The translations under genes were made by a program, and so were the position numbers. From Aphrocallistes beatrix (lineage: Eukaryota; Porifera; Hexactinellida; Sceptrulophora; Aphrocallistidae), in assembly GCA_963281255.1 (NCBI GenBank), contig OY725503.1, forward strand, positions 1,550,001-1,614,000: DNA of 64,000 nt. Reading direction: 5' to 3'. Below, in pieces: positions 10,190 to 21,800 of this stretch; the stretch's first letter is position 1, and each line of letters begins with the position of its first letter. The notes beneath the pieces were generated by a model. That model was given only the letters and a program-made list of their open reading frames with translations. It was not told the DNA's origin and ran no database searches.

Positions 10190-12571
10190 GTAAGTAATTT
10201 CTAAGTAAATATAACTATTTTCAACCTAATTGTTATTATCTACTGATTTTAGTTGACGGAAATTCTCAAAAGGATATGCGATCTCTAATTGTGAATGCAT
10301 TGTTTGCTTTGGAAATCGAATGGTCTGACGTCGAAAAATATCTAAAAGAGAACCAGAATTGGCGTTACCCATATTCATTGTGGGGTAAGTTATCTAAACG
10401 TATATTTGGGAGAAATCGTGCTTGTCAACGTGCAATAATAATGAACATATGGCGCAAAAACCAAACTAAAATTCATCACGAATTTCTGGGTTTACTAATG
10501 TCTGATGAACTTGATAAACCTCTTCAGAGTTTACCAATTAGTATTAATTTTCAAAAATTCCCAGCAAAATATTTTCTCACTCCAACTGGAAGATCTCTTC
10601 TTCCACAATCTCAAAGTATCACTCTAGAAAATTTTGAGAGTACTAGTACAAGTTCTACTGATTCAAATTTCACGTATATTCATACTGAGGAGAGAAACCG
10701 TAACGCTATACCTATTTCGTCCCCAAACAATTATGGTGAATTTGAAAAGTTTTCACTTCTGGATAATTCGATATCAAGCAAAACTGCTGAAAGGAAAAAC
10801 GAGAGCAAATTCGAATATCCAAAATATTTTGAATTCTCACTGAATAAAAGAGAATGGGACGATATTTCGCCACAAATAAATGGAAAACAATTGAAAACCG
10901 AATGGACAAACATTTTCAGTCAAAGTTTTTCAAAATTTTCCCCATTTTGCGTCATCAAATTTCTCTTCCATCGTATCAACAAATCTACTATCCGAAACTG
11001 CTCGTATCTTGTTGGAGAAGCAATTTGTAAATTCAAAAACTGTTTAAAATATGAATTTCAGATACAAAATATTCCTAATTCTGCAACAGAAAATGTTTTT
11101 GTTGAGGTACATGTTTCAGGATCTATCTCTTATCAGCACTTTGATAAACTAACCACATTTTCGCGAAAATTATCCGGCCAAGAAAGGATTTTAGTTGCTG
11201 GACAATTGGCTCATAATTCTGCGAGTAATTTTCATTACAAACAATTTGAACAATCTAACAGTTTAGATGTTGCAAAACATGGTAATCTGAACTTTCTGAA
11301 ATCTCAAGAGGCCCTTCGAAAAGTTAAATCAGAACATGATTCAAAAAGCAGAATGAGTGATGATATGTGGCAAGATATCATAATCACTCAAAAAACTTAT
11401 GATAGTAATATTAAAGGGACAATTCTTAATGGTTATATACAGACGGTATCTCGATATCCAATTGTCATCCATATGCACACAGAGGAACAAATACGCATTA
11501 TCAAAAAACTTCAACCTGGAAACTTAATATTGCATTTGGATGCAACTGTTTCAATTGTAAGAAAAATGGATAAATTCAACAAAAAAATCTTGTATTATGC
11601 TTTAACAGTGAGACATCCTGAAGCTAAAACTTCTCCCATTTCACTTGCTGAGATGATAAGCAGTGAGCATACTAATGTTGAAATTAGTCATTTCTTAAAT
11701 AAATGGTTCTATAACGTAAAAAAGGTATTAACTAAAGAAATTATTCCTACACATGTTGAAGTAGATTTTAGCTGGGCTATGTTACACAGTGTTTGTAACT
11801 GCTTTAATTCTCAAACTCTAGACATATACTTGGATGCTTGCTGGCAAAAGGTTAACCAAAAGGAAATTGGTAGCAACAGTATAAAAACTATGATTCACAT
11901 ATGCTTCGCACATTTAATGAACCGTTTCAGCTACAAGATTGAACATAAATTAAGGCCCACGAAATAAACTAAACGAGTGATGATGTTTATAATGGCACGG
12001 ATTACAAGTTGTACAACTCTAGAAGAAGTGGACCAATTATTTACGTCCTTGTGCATATCATGTTTATCCCGAATGAGATACCCTGAAGTAGAGCAGTACA
12101 TAAAAAAGCTTGAGAATGCAATATTTCACTGTAATGAAAATCATGAGCTCGGAATGGATTATTTGTCAGAAATTGATGAGTAATTATCTAATGAACTAGG
12201 AGATTGTATGACATATAGAAATAAGTCTCCTTTTGGAAAACATTTTGATTCCATTCTTACAGAAAAGTAAATCTTTCATACAAGATTTACAAACTCGACC
12301 CCAAACTATATCTCTAGAAGTGAACCAAATATATTATTTACCTGATTTGCCTGGGTTTTTGGTAACACATTATATGCCAATATGTCCTTTATGGACCAGG
12401 GTGATTATTGGTCCAACTTTGTTCCCTGGAAAGTTAGACGTCACTTTTACAAACTCGATTGTGGAAAATTGGATGAAAATTGTTAAGCATAATATTTTAA
12501 AAGATGAAATAAAACTGAGACCGGGTGATTTTATTAGACGAATTTATGAAGGGATTTGTGGTAGAATTTAA
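10132..12571 (+). pseudogene. MULE transposase with 2A-like leader, broken
   Basis: Exon 1 (10132-10189) starts at ATG and encodes MSSLILRCGDIETNPGSLQ. A 63-bp intron (10190-10252, GTAAGT..TTTTAG) joins in frame to exon 2. The leader matches the 2A pattern D-x-E-x-N-P-G-P except that the last Pro is Ser. The main frame runs to a stop at 11965-11967 and continues in the same frame from 11968 to 12183. After a frameshift it continues at 12233-12571. Catalytic residues seen are Asp in 'LHLDATVSIVRK' (codon at 11539), Asp in 'VEVDFSWAMLHS' (11764), C-x2-H in 'ICFAH' (11902-11913) and Glu in 'NSIVENWMKIVKH' (12464). The order D, D, CxxH, E is that of MULE transposases. One stop and one frameshift make it non-functional as read. 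Confidence 0.85.
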
Positions 12572-12842
12572 GCATTTGATTTTGGTTTTCTTCAAATTAG
12601 CAGCAAATTGTTGAAAAGAACCAAAATAAATAGGGAAAAAGATAACACACAAATCGAAGAAATTTGGGAACGACGCAAGAGAAAGCGAAGTTATTTCAAA
12701 CAATGTCAATTGTCCAAAACAAATTTAATGAATATAAGTACGAAACAAAAAACCCTTACATTTAAAACCTAAGCGAAAAAAGAAAATAAGAAGAGGGAAA
12801 CCGATTAAGAATGTACAAATATCTGAAATAAATTCCAATGAT

Positions 12843-13529
12843 GTGCAAAGTGATGACAGTATCTTCGATCTTGTAAAAAATCCATGTGATGTTATTTTTC
12901 ATGATCATGGACAATTTTCTCCTGTTACTTCTGATTGGCAACGCCAGAAATGTAAAGAATTCATGTTTACATATGTAAGCGGTGTAATTTATGAAAATGA
13001 GGCTTTTGATAAATGTTTAGAAATTAGAAAGTTAGCTCCTTCAAAGGAAAAGCGAGTATCTCCCGATGGAAATTGTCTTTTTAGTTCGTTATCTTATGTT
13101 GTAACTGGTTCAGATCACTATCATAAATAATTTAGGGAGTTATTAATTAAGAATATGAAAAATAAATATCGAACCGAATGTACAAACTATTGCACATCGC
13201 ATTGCGATTTACTTCCTGAGCAAAAATGTAATAGCATAGAAGAATATATTTCTGTAAGTATGATGGATAGAGTAGGATCGTGGACCGACTTAGAATTGTT
13301 TTTAGCAGCTCAACTCCTTCAAACGGATATTTTCGTATTTAAAGATGTACTTCGTTGTTGGAACAAATTTTCAGGATATGGATTCAATGACAAGCAAAAT
13401 GTACATGATTTAACTGAGAAGAGGTATTTACGTTTATACTTCAGTAATTTTCAACCAGTGACAAAAGTCAATACAGTGAAGAATGTAATGACTGAAAGTT
13501 ACGTAGAAGAATTTAATCCAATTCAATGA
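12843..13529 (+). pseudogene. OTU-like cysteine protease of the MULE, one in-frame stop
   Basis: The frame 12843-13130 ends at a single stop (13128-13130) and resumes in the same frame from 13131 to 13529. The catalytic Cys lies in 'SPDGNCLFSSLSY' (Cys codon 13074-13076), the classic OTU Asp-Gly-Asn-Cys motif. 'DRVGSWTDLELFLAAQLL' further on fits the OTU core helix. Near the C-terminus 'YLRLYFSNFQPVT' occupies the place where the family carries its catalytic His (usually N-H-F); no His is present there. OTU-like proteases accompany the transposase in some animal transposons; their role is not settled. It probably followed the transposase as a second product or domain. Confidence 0.75.
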
Positions 13530-13703
13530 GATATTTCCTAGCTCTACATAGATAAAAGTTTAGAAATCAGTTTGAAATAGCAGCTGTATGGCTAATATCT
13601 AGTTAGTAATCTTTCATATTAGTAGACTTTGGCTTATATTGTAATGAAAGTATTGTTGTGCAATAATTTAGGTGTGGAGATAGGAAATACATACTATACT
13701 GGG

Positions 13704-14033
13704 ATGTCGCTGAAATGACAGAAACCTCCTAGGCTAGTATTGTTAAATTCCAAATGACACCTCTCTACGTGTCCTGGAATCGCAATTACAGCGTGTTAAA
13801 GTGTGCTCGATTTTAGGGAATGTGAATATTTTTTCAAATCTTTCATAATTTTGCAATCTCATCATGTGCCACTGTGGTGTCAGATTGAAATGAAACTAAA
13901 ATGACAGAAACCTCCTAGGCTAGTATTGTTAAATTCCAAATGACACCTCTCTACGTGTCCTGGAATCGCAATTATAGCGTGTTAAAGTGTGCTCGATTTT
14001 GTTAATTTATTTCGCTGCCAACTTCACACTCAT
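13704..14033 (-). repeat. MULE right terminal inverted repeat
   Basis: Inverse of 9160-9530, again with the roughly 105-bp subunit in two copies. Ends GCTGCCAACTTCACACTCAT. Confidence 0.9.
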
Positions 14034-14042
14034 GCCAGATCG

Positions 14043-14465
14043 TTATTTAATACTGAATTCGTGCTCAGCACTAAATTTGCAGTCATTTGATATATATTGA
14101 CCATATTTTGAGAAGATTTTGGTTGCCTGTTCCTAGCAACGGCCAGGAATGTGATAAAATTCCTGCCCGTTGCTAGGCACAGTTAAACAAAAATCTTTCA
14201 AAATATGGTCATTTATATATATCAAATTTGCATGAATTCATCATTAAAATGATGATCTGGCACTGTTAAAATAAGTTATAGATGTGGGACATTTCGTTTT
14301 TAAAATGTACAAGTAGCTCCAAGTGGCGAAATATTGGCATTGGAGATATCAAAATCGGAATTAAGCTTAGGGGTTCTAAAGCTTAATTATAAGGATCTCA
14401 AAATGGTTAAAAAGCACTTTGGGCACATTTTTAATAAAAAACAAATTTTCCATGAGAAACACCAC
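14043..14465. repeat. P5 repeat copy 2, right part with internal palindrome
   Basis: 14043-14265 is itself palindromic ('gatatatattgaccatattttga' against 'caaaatatggtcatttatatatatc'), with 'tcctagcaacgg' and 'ccgttgctaggc' near the centre. The rest continues the host repeat interrupted by the MULE. Confidence 0.6.
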
Positions 14466-14469
14466 CCTT

Positions 14470-14755
14470 AATTCAGCCAATATAATTTCATTCATGGATA
14501 GTACTAGTTAGTATATGAATTGAGCATAATATGAGTTTCGAACTAGGAATAAATATGAAGTTATAGTCACTCACAGTCTAAATCCTATACAAAATCCGTG
14601 GTTGGGCCGTTCGACATAACTACACTATTGACTAGGATTAAGTTGATTTAACTATTCAACTATCATTATTAGTGATTAATTGAGTTAGAAGCGAATCCAT
14701 TTTGTCCAATTTTAAGTTTAATATTTTTTTATGATAAAAAATATTTGGTCAAGCC
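14470..14755 (+). repeat. Direct repeat, right copy (pairs with 7831-8100)
   Basis: Same orientation as the left copy, with several small indels. It lies outside the palindromic P5 repeat, so the pair brackets the whole P5/MULE insertion. Confidence 0.7.
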
Positions 14756-14933
14756 ATTTAATTATGAATTTTTGAGGAAAATTCAGTTCTAAAACTTTCC
14801 TTTTATTTGACAGAGGCTACTAGCTTAATCAGAGTATTTTGCGTGTTTTTCACAATATGTTTGCGTTTAAAATATGACTATTTTCTGAGTTAGGAAATTC
14901 ATAATTTTAAAAATTTAAATTAATTGATTTTGA

Positions 14934-17340
14934 TTGAGAAATACTAGATTTACCTGCTATAAGTACATAAATAATCATCGGATTGACATAATATTTCATT
15001 CTCGGATTATTTCGAGTGCACACATGTTTACCAATAAAGAATACGGTTTTCAGAAAATTTTATCGTATGTTATTGATAGTAAATTTGGAGTTCCCCATCA
15101 CCAAACAATATATAATAACATCACAAAGCAGACATACATCATCGAATCTAAGATCAATCTCGAGCTAACAACTGTCTCACACACTACTAAGGACCATGTA
15201 CTCCCTCTTTGCCAAGTCAGCGTTGATTGTTGGTAAAGGTAATAAAGGTTCCTTTATGGGGAGACTTTTAATTTCTATAACTTTGACAAACAATGTGTCA
15301 CCCAGAGAACTTTAGCAATTGACGAATTCCAACACCTACATACTGCTGAGCGAATAATAGAGAAAAAATCGTCTGTACATGATTCCTTTGGTATCAAGCC
15401 AGCCCAAATTGCTCTTTATATTCTCAGATAACGCTTCAAATATGGTCAAGGCATTTGATCTCCTAGACAATGGGTTATATACATATACCATACCAGATAC
15501 AGATGACCATAAAGAATTGGAGGATTTAGATACTGACTTTAAGGACTTGGTTAAAGAGTTTTCTTCAGGGCAGAGAAGCCGGCACTATGGTGATCCAATA
15601 CACACCAAAAATCTCACGATGAAACTCTGCACCAAACCCAAGCTCAAGGAACATGCGCCTTGATCAACGATGCCCGGGCATTTGTTAATACGGTGCATAG
15701 ATCAGCAAGCTTGAACCAGGATTGGAATCGCATGTGTCCAATATCACTCGTGGGAGATGTTCCAAAGCGATTCACTTCAATCGGTTAATGGGACCAATGT
15801 GGAGTTCAACGCAGATATTGAGCAGTGACCACTTTAGTGCCTCATATCTGTTCCCTCTGATGACAATGCTATTACCTCGTTACTTGGAAAGTGAAACAAC
15901 AAAACACTCGAGTTTTCCTATCTTTGCCAGGATGATGCTGGATGATCTGAATAAACGTTTCTCATGGCTCTGTACAGGGTGACACATAAATTCTGTTACA
16001 AGCTTCATTAGGTATAAAATTTATTATACTCAAACGATCTTAGTTATTATGGTCCTTAGAGATTGTAATTCGAATATTTTCAATGATTTTAAAAGATTTT
16101 TCGATTCTATGACTTAGAAATGTGTTTTGTATGGTGAATTTTGAGAAAAATAAATGTGTCCTGGCACGCAGCGAAAATCGCGAATCAGGGCCCACTGCTT
16201 CTGTAAAAAATGTCTTCATAATCGATGTCTTATGACGATTTAGCACCAGGTACCTTTCATTCGCCATAGAAATATTTCATAAATCCACTGAATTCGTTAT
16301 CAGAAACTAGAAAAAGTTATTCAGTCGCAGTTCAAATCAGGTACATTTTGCAAAATTCCCCAAATGGCACTTTTTTCACATCCAATTGGCCTTCAAAATG
16401 CACTGATCTGAACATCTTATATTTCTACAAATTTAGAGTGTTCGAGGAAAATGTGTGAGCTAATTTTTCCTAGAATTTGAAGACTCTGGGAAGATAACTT
16501 GAAAAGCAGTGGACCTTGATTCACGATTTTCGCAGCGTGCAAGGACACATTTTTTTTTCTCAAAACTCACCATACAAAACACATTTCTAAGTCATAGAAT
16601 CGAAAAATCTTTTAAAATCATTGAAAATATTCGAATTACAATCTCTAAGGACCATAATAACTAAGATCGTTTGAGTATAATAAATTTTATACCTAATGAA
16701 GCTTGTAACAGAACTTATGTGTCACCCTGTAATGATATTTACTTCCAATTGTTGACATGCCTTGATCCAGGGTACTACATAATATTCAGCAAACCACCTC
16801 TCTCCTCTTGCAACAATCAGATGAAAAAGCTGTTGGCTACTGAGTATGAGACTTGGGTTCTACAATCCAGTCACAATATCTCTCAAGAGGCCGTTTCTGT
16901 TCCATCCTCCTCCACTATAGCCCCTGGAAATTCTGGAAATGAAGGCTGGGCTTCCTTTTTCTCTGGTGAATGGGAAATTGTGGAGAACACAGAAGAACAA
17001 CCAATGGCAGCCTCAAATCCCGGATCGCAAAATTCATGCATGATCATAAAACAATTCGAGGAATATTGTGATGAACCTCATCAGCCTGTAGAGCCAACTA
17101 TTTCTGTGAAACACCTCAAAGAACGAGGAAATGAACTGCACCAATACTGGCAAAGTAAGAAGCGACAATGGCCGGAACTATCAACTTTTCCCCTTTGTCA
17201 TTCTCTGGCGCGGGTGTTGGGGTAGAAAGATTGTTCTCTGGTGCTGCGATTCAGGTTGAAGGCAGGCTGCTACATTATCTAACGAGGCACTTAAAGAACG
17301 AACCATGCTTGCATCTAATCGTGATTTGTTAGATTTTATG
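14934..17340 (+). pseudogene. hAT-type transposase, fragmented
   Basis: Pieces lie at 14934-15236, 15379-15663, 15722-15974 and 16732-17225, plus a frame-shifted tail to about 17340. Signatures are 'FSDNASNMVKAF' (15421-15456, the hAT 'DNASNM' region), 'ELHQYWQSKKRQWPEL' and 'GVERLFSGAA' (the C-terminal dimerisation domain, around 17130-17250). At least three frameshifts separate the pieces. The MITE at 15975-16729 interrupts the frame, and removing it with one TA rejoins the frame exactly. Termini and an 8-bp duplication were not found. Confidence 0.8.
15975..16729. mobile_element. Palindromic TA-flanked MITE inside the hAT pseudogene
   Basis: Ends are CAGGGTGACACATAA and its inverse, with TA at 15973-15974 and 16730-16731. 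The inverted arms extend about 190 bp ('caaacgatcttagttattatgg' and its inverse). Within the element there is no frame of its own; one apparent frame runs across the right border into the hAT gene. Confidence 0.9.
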
Positions 17341-17422
17341 TTGTATTTATAATAGCATGTTTAGCATATTTAGCATGGCAATCACTAGGACCATGAGTAC
17401 TTATATTTATTATGAGTTATAT

Positions 17423-18477
17423 CATAGCCTACTTTAATAATGCCTCACAATAAAATAACCAAGGATGCGGTAATAGCCGAATGCATTAATACACGATTAG
17501 CCTAAAATCGTTAACCATGCAGAATAGGCATTAAGAATGTATTACCAGCGTATATAAACATGGCATCAAAGTACATATATCCGTTGTCAAAAATTCGATT
17601 AGTCATCATATCATTGCGCAACAGGTCATTAAAAGGACACTTTTAGCGATTTTCTAAGCTGTTTTAACTCTATTTCTAAATGGTATTAAGGTAGAATTTT
17701 TGTGTAGAACTAAGATTAGTACGAGTTGATTTGAAAAATTTTTGTATGTTGTTACATTCCTACGTTGCTATGGTGAAGCATTTTGATCAGTTTGAGCCAT
17801 ATCCTGCAAACTGTAAGAACTAGGTCTTCAAATCTGATCGTATTTGATAGGTAATTGGCTACTTCCTATTAGGTAATAATACAATTTAAACTTCTAAATT
17901 AACAGACTATAGAGTTATGCGACAATTTAGTGTTTTGGTCACATTCATAAAATCAACCCATAACTCAAAACTCGTTGAATTTAGAAGTTCAAGTTGTATT
18001 ATCACCTAATAGGTAATAATCCATTGCCTATCAAACACGATCAAATTTGAAGACCTAGTTACTATAGTTTGCACGTAATGGCCCAAACTGACCAAAATCC
18101 TTTACCATAGCAACGCGGGAATGTAACAACATTCCATTGAAAAGTTCTAAATTTTTCAAATCAACTCGTACTAATCTTGGTTCTACACAAAAATAACACC
18201 TTAATACAATTTAGAAATAGGGTTAAAACAGCTTAGAAAATCGCTAAAATTGTCCTTAGAATGACCTGTTGCGCAATGATATGATGACTAATCGAAAATT
18301 TTTCAATGGTTATATGTACTTTGATACCATGTTTATATATGCTGGTAATACATTCTTAATGCCTATTCTGCATGGTTAACGATTTTAGGCTAATCGTGTA
18401 TTAATCCATTCGGCTACTACTTCATCCCTAGTCCATGATTTTCAGTCTACTGTGAGGCATTATTAGAGTAGGCTATG
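17423..18477. mobile_element. Foldback element F3, complete, 7-bp target duplication
   Basis: Ends CATAGCCTACT and AGTAGGCTATG, with the duplication GTTATAT at 17416-17422 and 18478-18484. The arms are inverted and meet near 17935. It belongs to the same family as F1 but is closer to the F2 arm. Confidence 0.85.
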
Positions 18478-18486
18478 GTTATATCT

Positions 18487-18618
18487 TATCAGTTTTCAGT
18501 TGACAACAACAATACATTTCAATTTCAATTTCAGTTTTCTTTTCTAAAAAAGGACAAAAAACTGTTTCAGTTGGATTTCAGTTTCAGTTGAATTTCAGTT
18601 TCAGTTAGCAGCACTAAT
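18487..18618. repeat. CAGTTT-rich simple repeat
   Basis: Irregular repetition of 'TTTCAGTTTCAGTTG' and 'ttcaatttcaatttcag'. No element borders are visible. Confidence 0.5.
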
Positions 18619-18826
18619 GGTTATGGTAGACTTATACTTAGGTCATTTCAAAAGTACTGATCACTATTGATTTTTGACAGCTAGTTTATATCTAATACAC
18701 CCATTAATATAATCCAAATAGAATTACCCATTCTCTCCTAATATCTAAAAGAAATTTTAAGATAGCATAAGTATTTTTCTTACAATTATCATTTCAATCT
18801 TGTCATTTTTGGCTACTTATACATTT

Positions 18827-21800
18827 GGGGAATTCCATGTCAAAAAACCAATAATTTCACCACCATCAACCGATTGGTCTGAAATTTGCTGTGTGACAGG
18901 GCACTGATATGTCTTTACCTTTGTGAAAATTTCAGATCAATCGGTCATGTTGTTTTTGAGTTATGACGTCACAAATTTTTGAATTTTTGCTGTTTGACCA
19001 AGGATTTTCACAATGGTAAAATCACCATCCCATTTTAAACTCGAATAACTCGAAAAATATTCATCAAATTCTTTCATAAATTGCAATACTTATGTTTTTA
19101 CATATGGAGAAAACGAAAAACTTGAGTAAATTAAGTTTTGAGTTCCTTTTCTTTGTGAAAACTGGAACTGAAACCAACTCCCGAAGCAAACCGGAACTAT
19201 GACGTAACAAAAATGTATATTTTTGAAACTGTTTTATTTTTGGGTATTTTACTGTTTATATTCATAATTCATTGTATAAAAAAATTCATTTGGTTTCCAT
19301 ATGTTCTCTTTGAGTTATTCACATTTTTGTACCTGTAAACGCTTTCTATATATAATTCAAAATTTTATGCCTTTTGTAAAAATATAAAATTGACCTGACA
19401 ACTCTCAATTCTACCATTTTGAAAATGCTTTTTGTCTTCCTCTATACTATCACTAATTCTTACAACATTCTGCAATTGATATGTGCATTTGGAATTATAA
19501 GTCTGTTGTATATTTGACCACAGACAGACTAAACATAACCAGTGTGTAATGCTATTGTTGCTATGTAATAGGAATGCAATAAATGTCACTAATGAGTTGA
19601 AAAGCTAATTTTAGAGGGCTAATATTTGCTAAAACAACCGATATTTAGTCCGAACATAGCACTCTGTATATAAGGCCACCCATCTAAATCTCAAAAATTG
19701 ACCAGGGATGCGGTCGAAGATGGTTGATCAAATACATGATCTGCCAAAAATCATGAACGACGCAGAATAGAGCTTCGAAATGTATTACCAGCATATATAA
19801 ATATGACGCCAGAGTATCCATATCCGTTGTTAAAATTTCGATTAGTCATCATATGATTGCACAATAGGTTTTATTTGCGACACATTTAGTGAATTTCAGA
19901 GGTTGTTTAAGGGCACTTCTAAGTGGTTGTTTTATTATAGTTTCTTTGTATAGAACTGAGCTGTGAATGGGTTGATGCGAAAAGTGAATAATTTTTATGG
20001 AATGTTGCTACATTCCAGCGTTGCTATGGAAACGCATTTTGATCAGTTGAGGTCATATCTTGAAAACCGCAATAACTATGCTTTCAAATTTGATCTTATT
20101 TGATAGCCAATAGACTATTTCCTATAAAGCCATAACATAATTTCCACGTCTAAATTCAATGGTTTACGAGTTATTAGACAAATAATCACTTTGGTCACAA
20201 TTGGTAATTTGTCTAATAACTCGTAAACCATTGAATTTAGACGTGGAAATTATGTTATGGCTTTATAGGAAATAGTCTATTGGCTATCAAATAAGATCAA
20301 ATTTGAAAGCATAGTTATTGCGGTTTTCAAGATATGACCTCAACTGATCAAAATGCGTTTCCATAGCAACGCTGGAATGTAGCAACATTCCATAAAAATT
20401 ATTCACTTTTCGCATCAACCCATTCACAGCTCAGTTCTATACAAAGAAACTATGATAAAACAACCACTTAGAAGTGCCCTTAAGGATACCGCCCTCGAAA
20501 AAACATATGATTTGCATTACAGCATACGATGAAAGTAGAGCTATAAGAGATGTTAAGCGTGGGGAGGTATCTCCATCAAGAAATACTGGCACATTCCAAA
20601 CCGTTTTTGATTCTCATTTCTAGATTTTGAGATACAGGGTCTCAAAGTCTGTTTTTTTAATTTTCCGCTAGCACATCTTAATGGTAGAAATTTAGGCACT
20701 CAATGAATTGTTTAGGACATACCAAGGATTCAAACGCTTCCAAAATCGAATCATAGATAGTCTACCATATTTGCAACTTCATAGGACCAGAAGAAAGTTA
20801 AAATGACAAATATTGTAAATTTTATCGGTGTCCGAAAAAAAAGGGCCAAAAAAGGGCGAAAAATGTCTGTTTTTTTGGGGAAATCATGAATAAAATCACC
20901 GAGTTAGAATATTTCCAAAAAATGGTGGTCCTACGTTCATCGCCTAATGATATGAAACAACTCTTGAAATTTTCAAACTTCTATCTCAAACCAAATTTCA
21001 GAAATAATTCTGTAAAGACGGTCAATTTTGAAATTTTAAAGTCCCGAGATAAAGAGATTTTAAGTTTAGGTGTTAAGAAGAATGTAAAATGAGTTATTAA
21101 TAATGCACATAAGCATCCACAGACATTTATTCGCATCCATACTGCTGAATTAGGTATATTAAAGCCAAATATTTACCAAAAATAGCAAAAGTACCCTGAA
21201 AATCCACAAATTTCCTTGAGGCCCCTAACTCCGAATATTTTGAGATAATTGTAGATAATATTTCATATTCCTGGCACTGCGAAGTATAATCTATCAGTTT
21301 AGAATGAATAAAGAGCTTCCAAAAAATATATTAGGAAGTTAGAGCGAAAGTCTACGACTTTTAGTTTCGAAGTTAGGATTTTCAAAAAATGCTACGTCAT
21401 CATATGACAAAAATCTAAAACTTAACATTCCATCGGGTGTAGTGCAATTATTATCAAAGAATCATATATGTACACTCATAAAAAGTATATTAGGAAGTGA
21501 GAACTAAGAATTTGGACTTGTATTTACAAAGATAGAGAGATAACTCTTTTTGGACCCTAAATGGGGGTTTTTGACCGATTCGACGAGGTCCAAGGCCAGA
21601 ACTTTCAAAATAATTATCAAAAGTTCTCCAATTTTTATGTACATATTATTAACGGCAATTGTATGCACTATTTAGCATAATAGCTAAATTTGGACACATA
21701 TTTAATGATTAGATTCGCTATTTTCTAATAGATTCAAAGTTCTCCATAGAATTTGTATTACAATTAAATCAATGATAAGTCGAGAATTATTTATTTTTTG

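Larger units (their letters stand above)
9160..14033 (+). mobile_element. MULE-type DNA transposon, 4.9 kb, 9-bp target duplication
   Basis: The target duplication GCCAGATCG lies at 9151-9159 and 14034-14042. Terminal inverted repeats of about 330-370 bp begin ATGAGTGTGAAGTTGGCAGC. Each contains a roughly 105-bp block in two tandem copies (about 9195-9299 and 9373-9481 on the left; 13704-13803 and 13905-14000 on the right). The element encodes a spliced transposase with DDE and C-x2-H motifs, then an OTU-like protease, both interrupted by stops. A 9-bp duplication and C-x2-H are hallmarks of the Mutator-like superfamily, which includes the animal NOF/Foldback and Phantom-type elements. 12572-12842 lacks a long frame and is probably decayed coding sequence. 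Confidence 0.9.

Noticed and set aside
20886..21092. 68-codon frame as transposase of the TTAA element
   Set aside because: No DDD motif, no similarity, and far too short.
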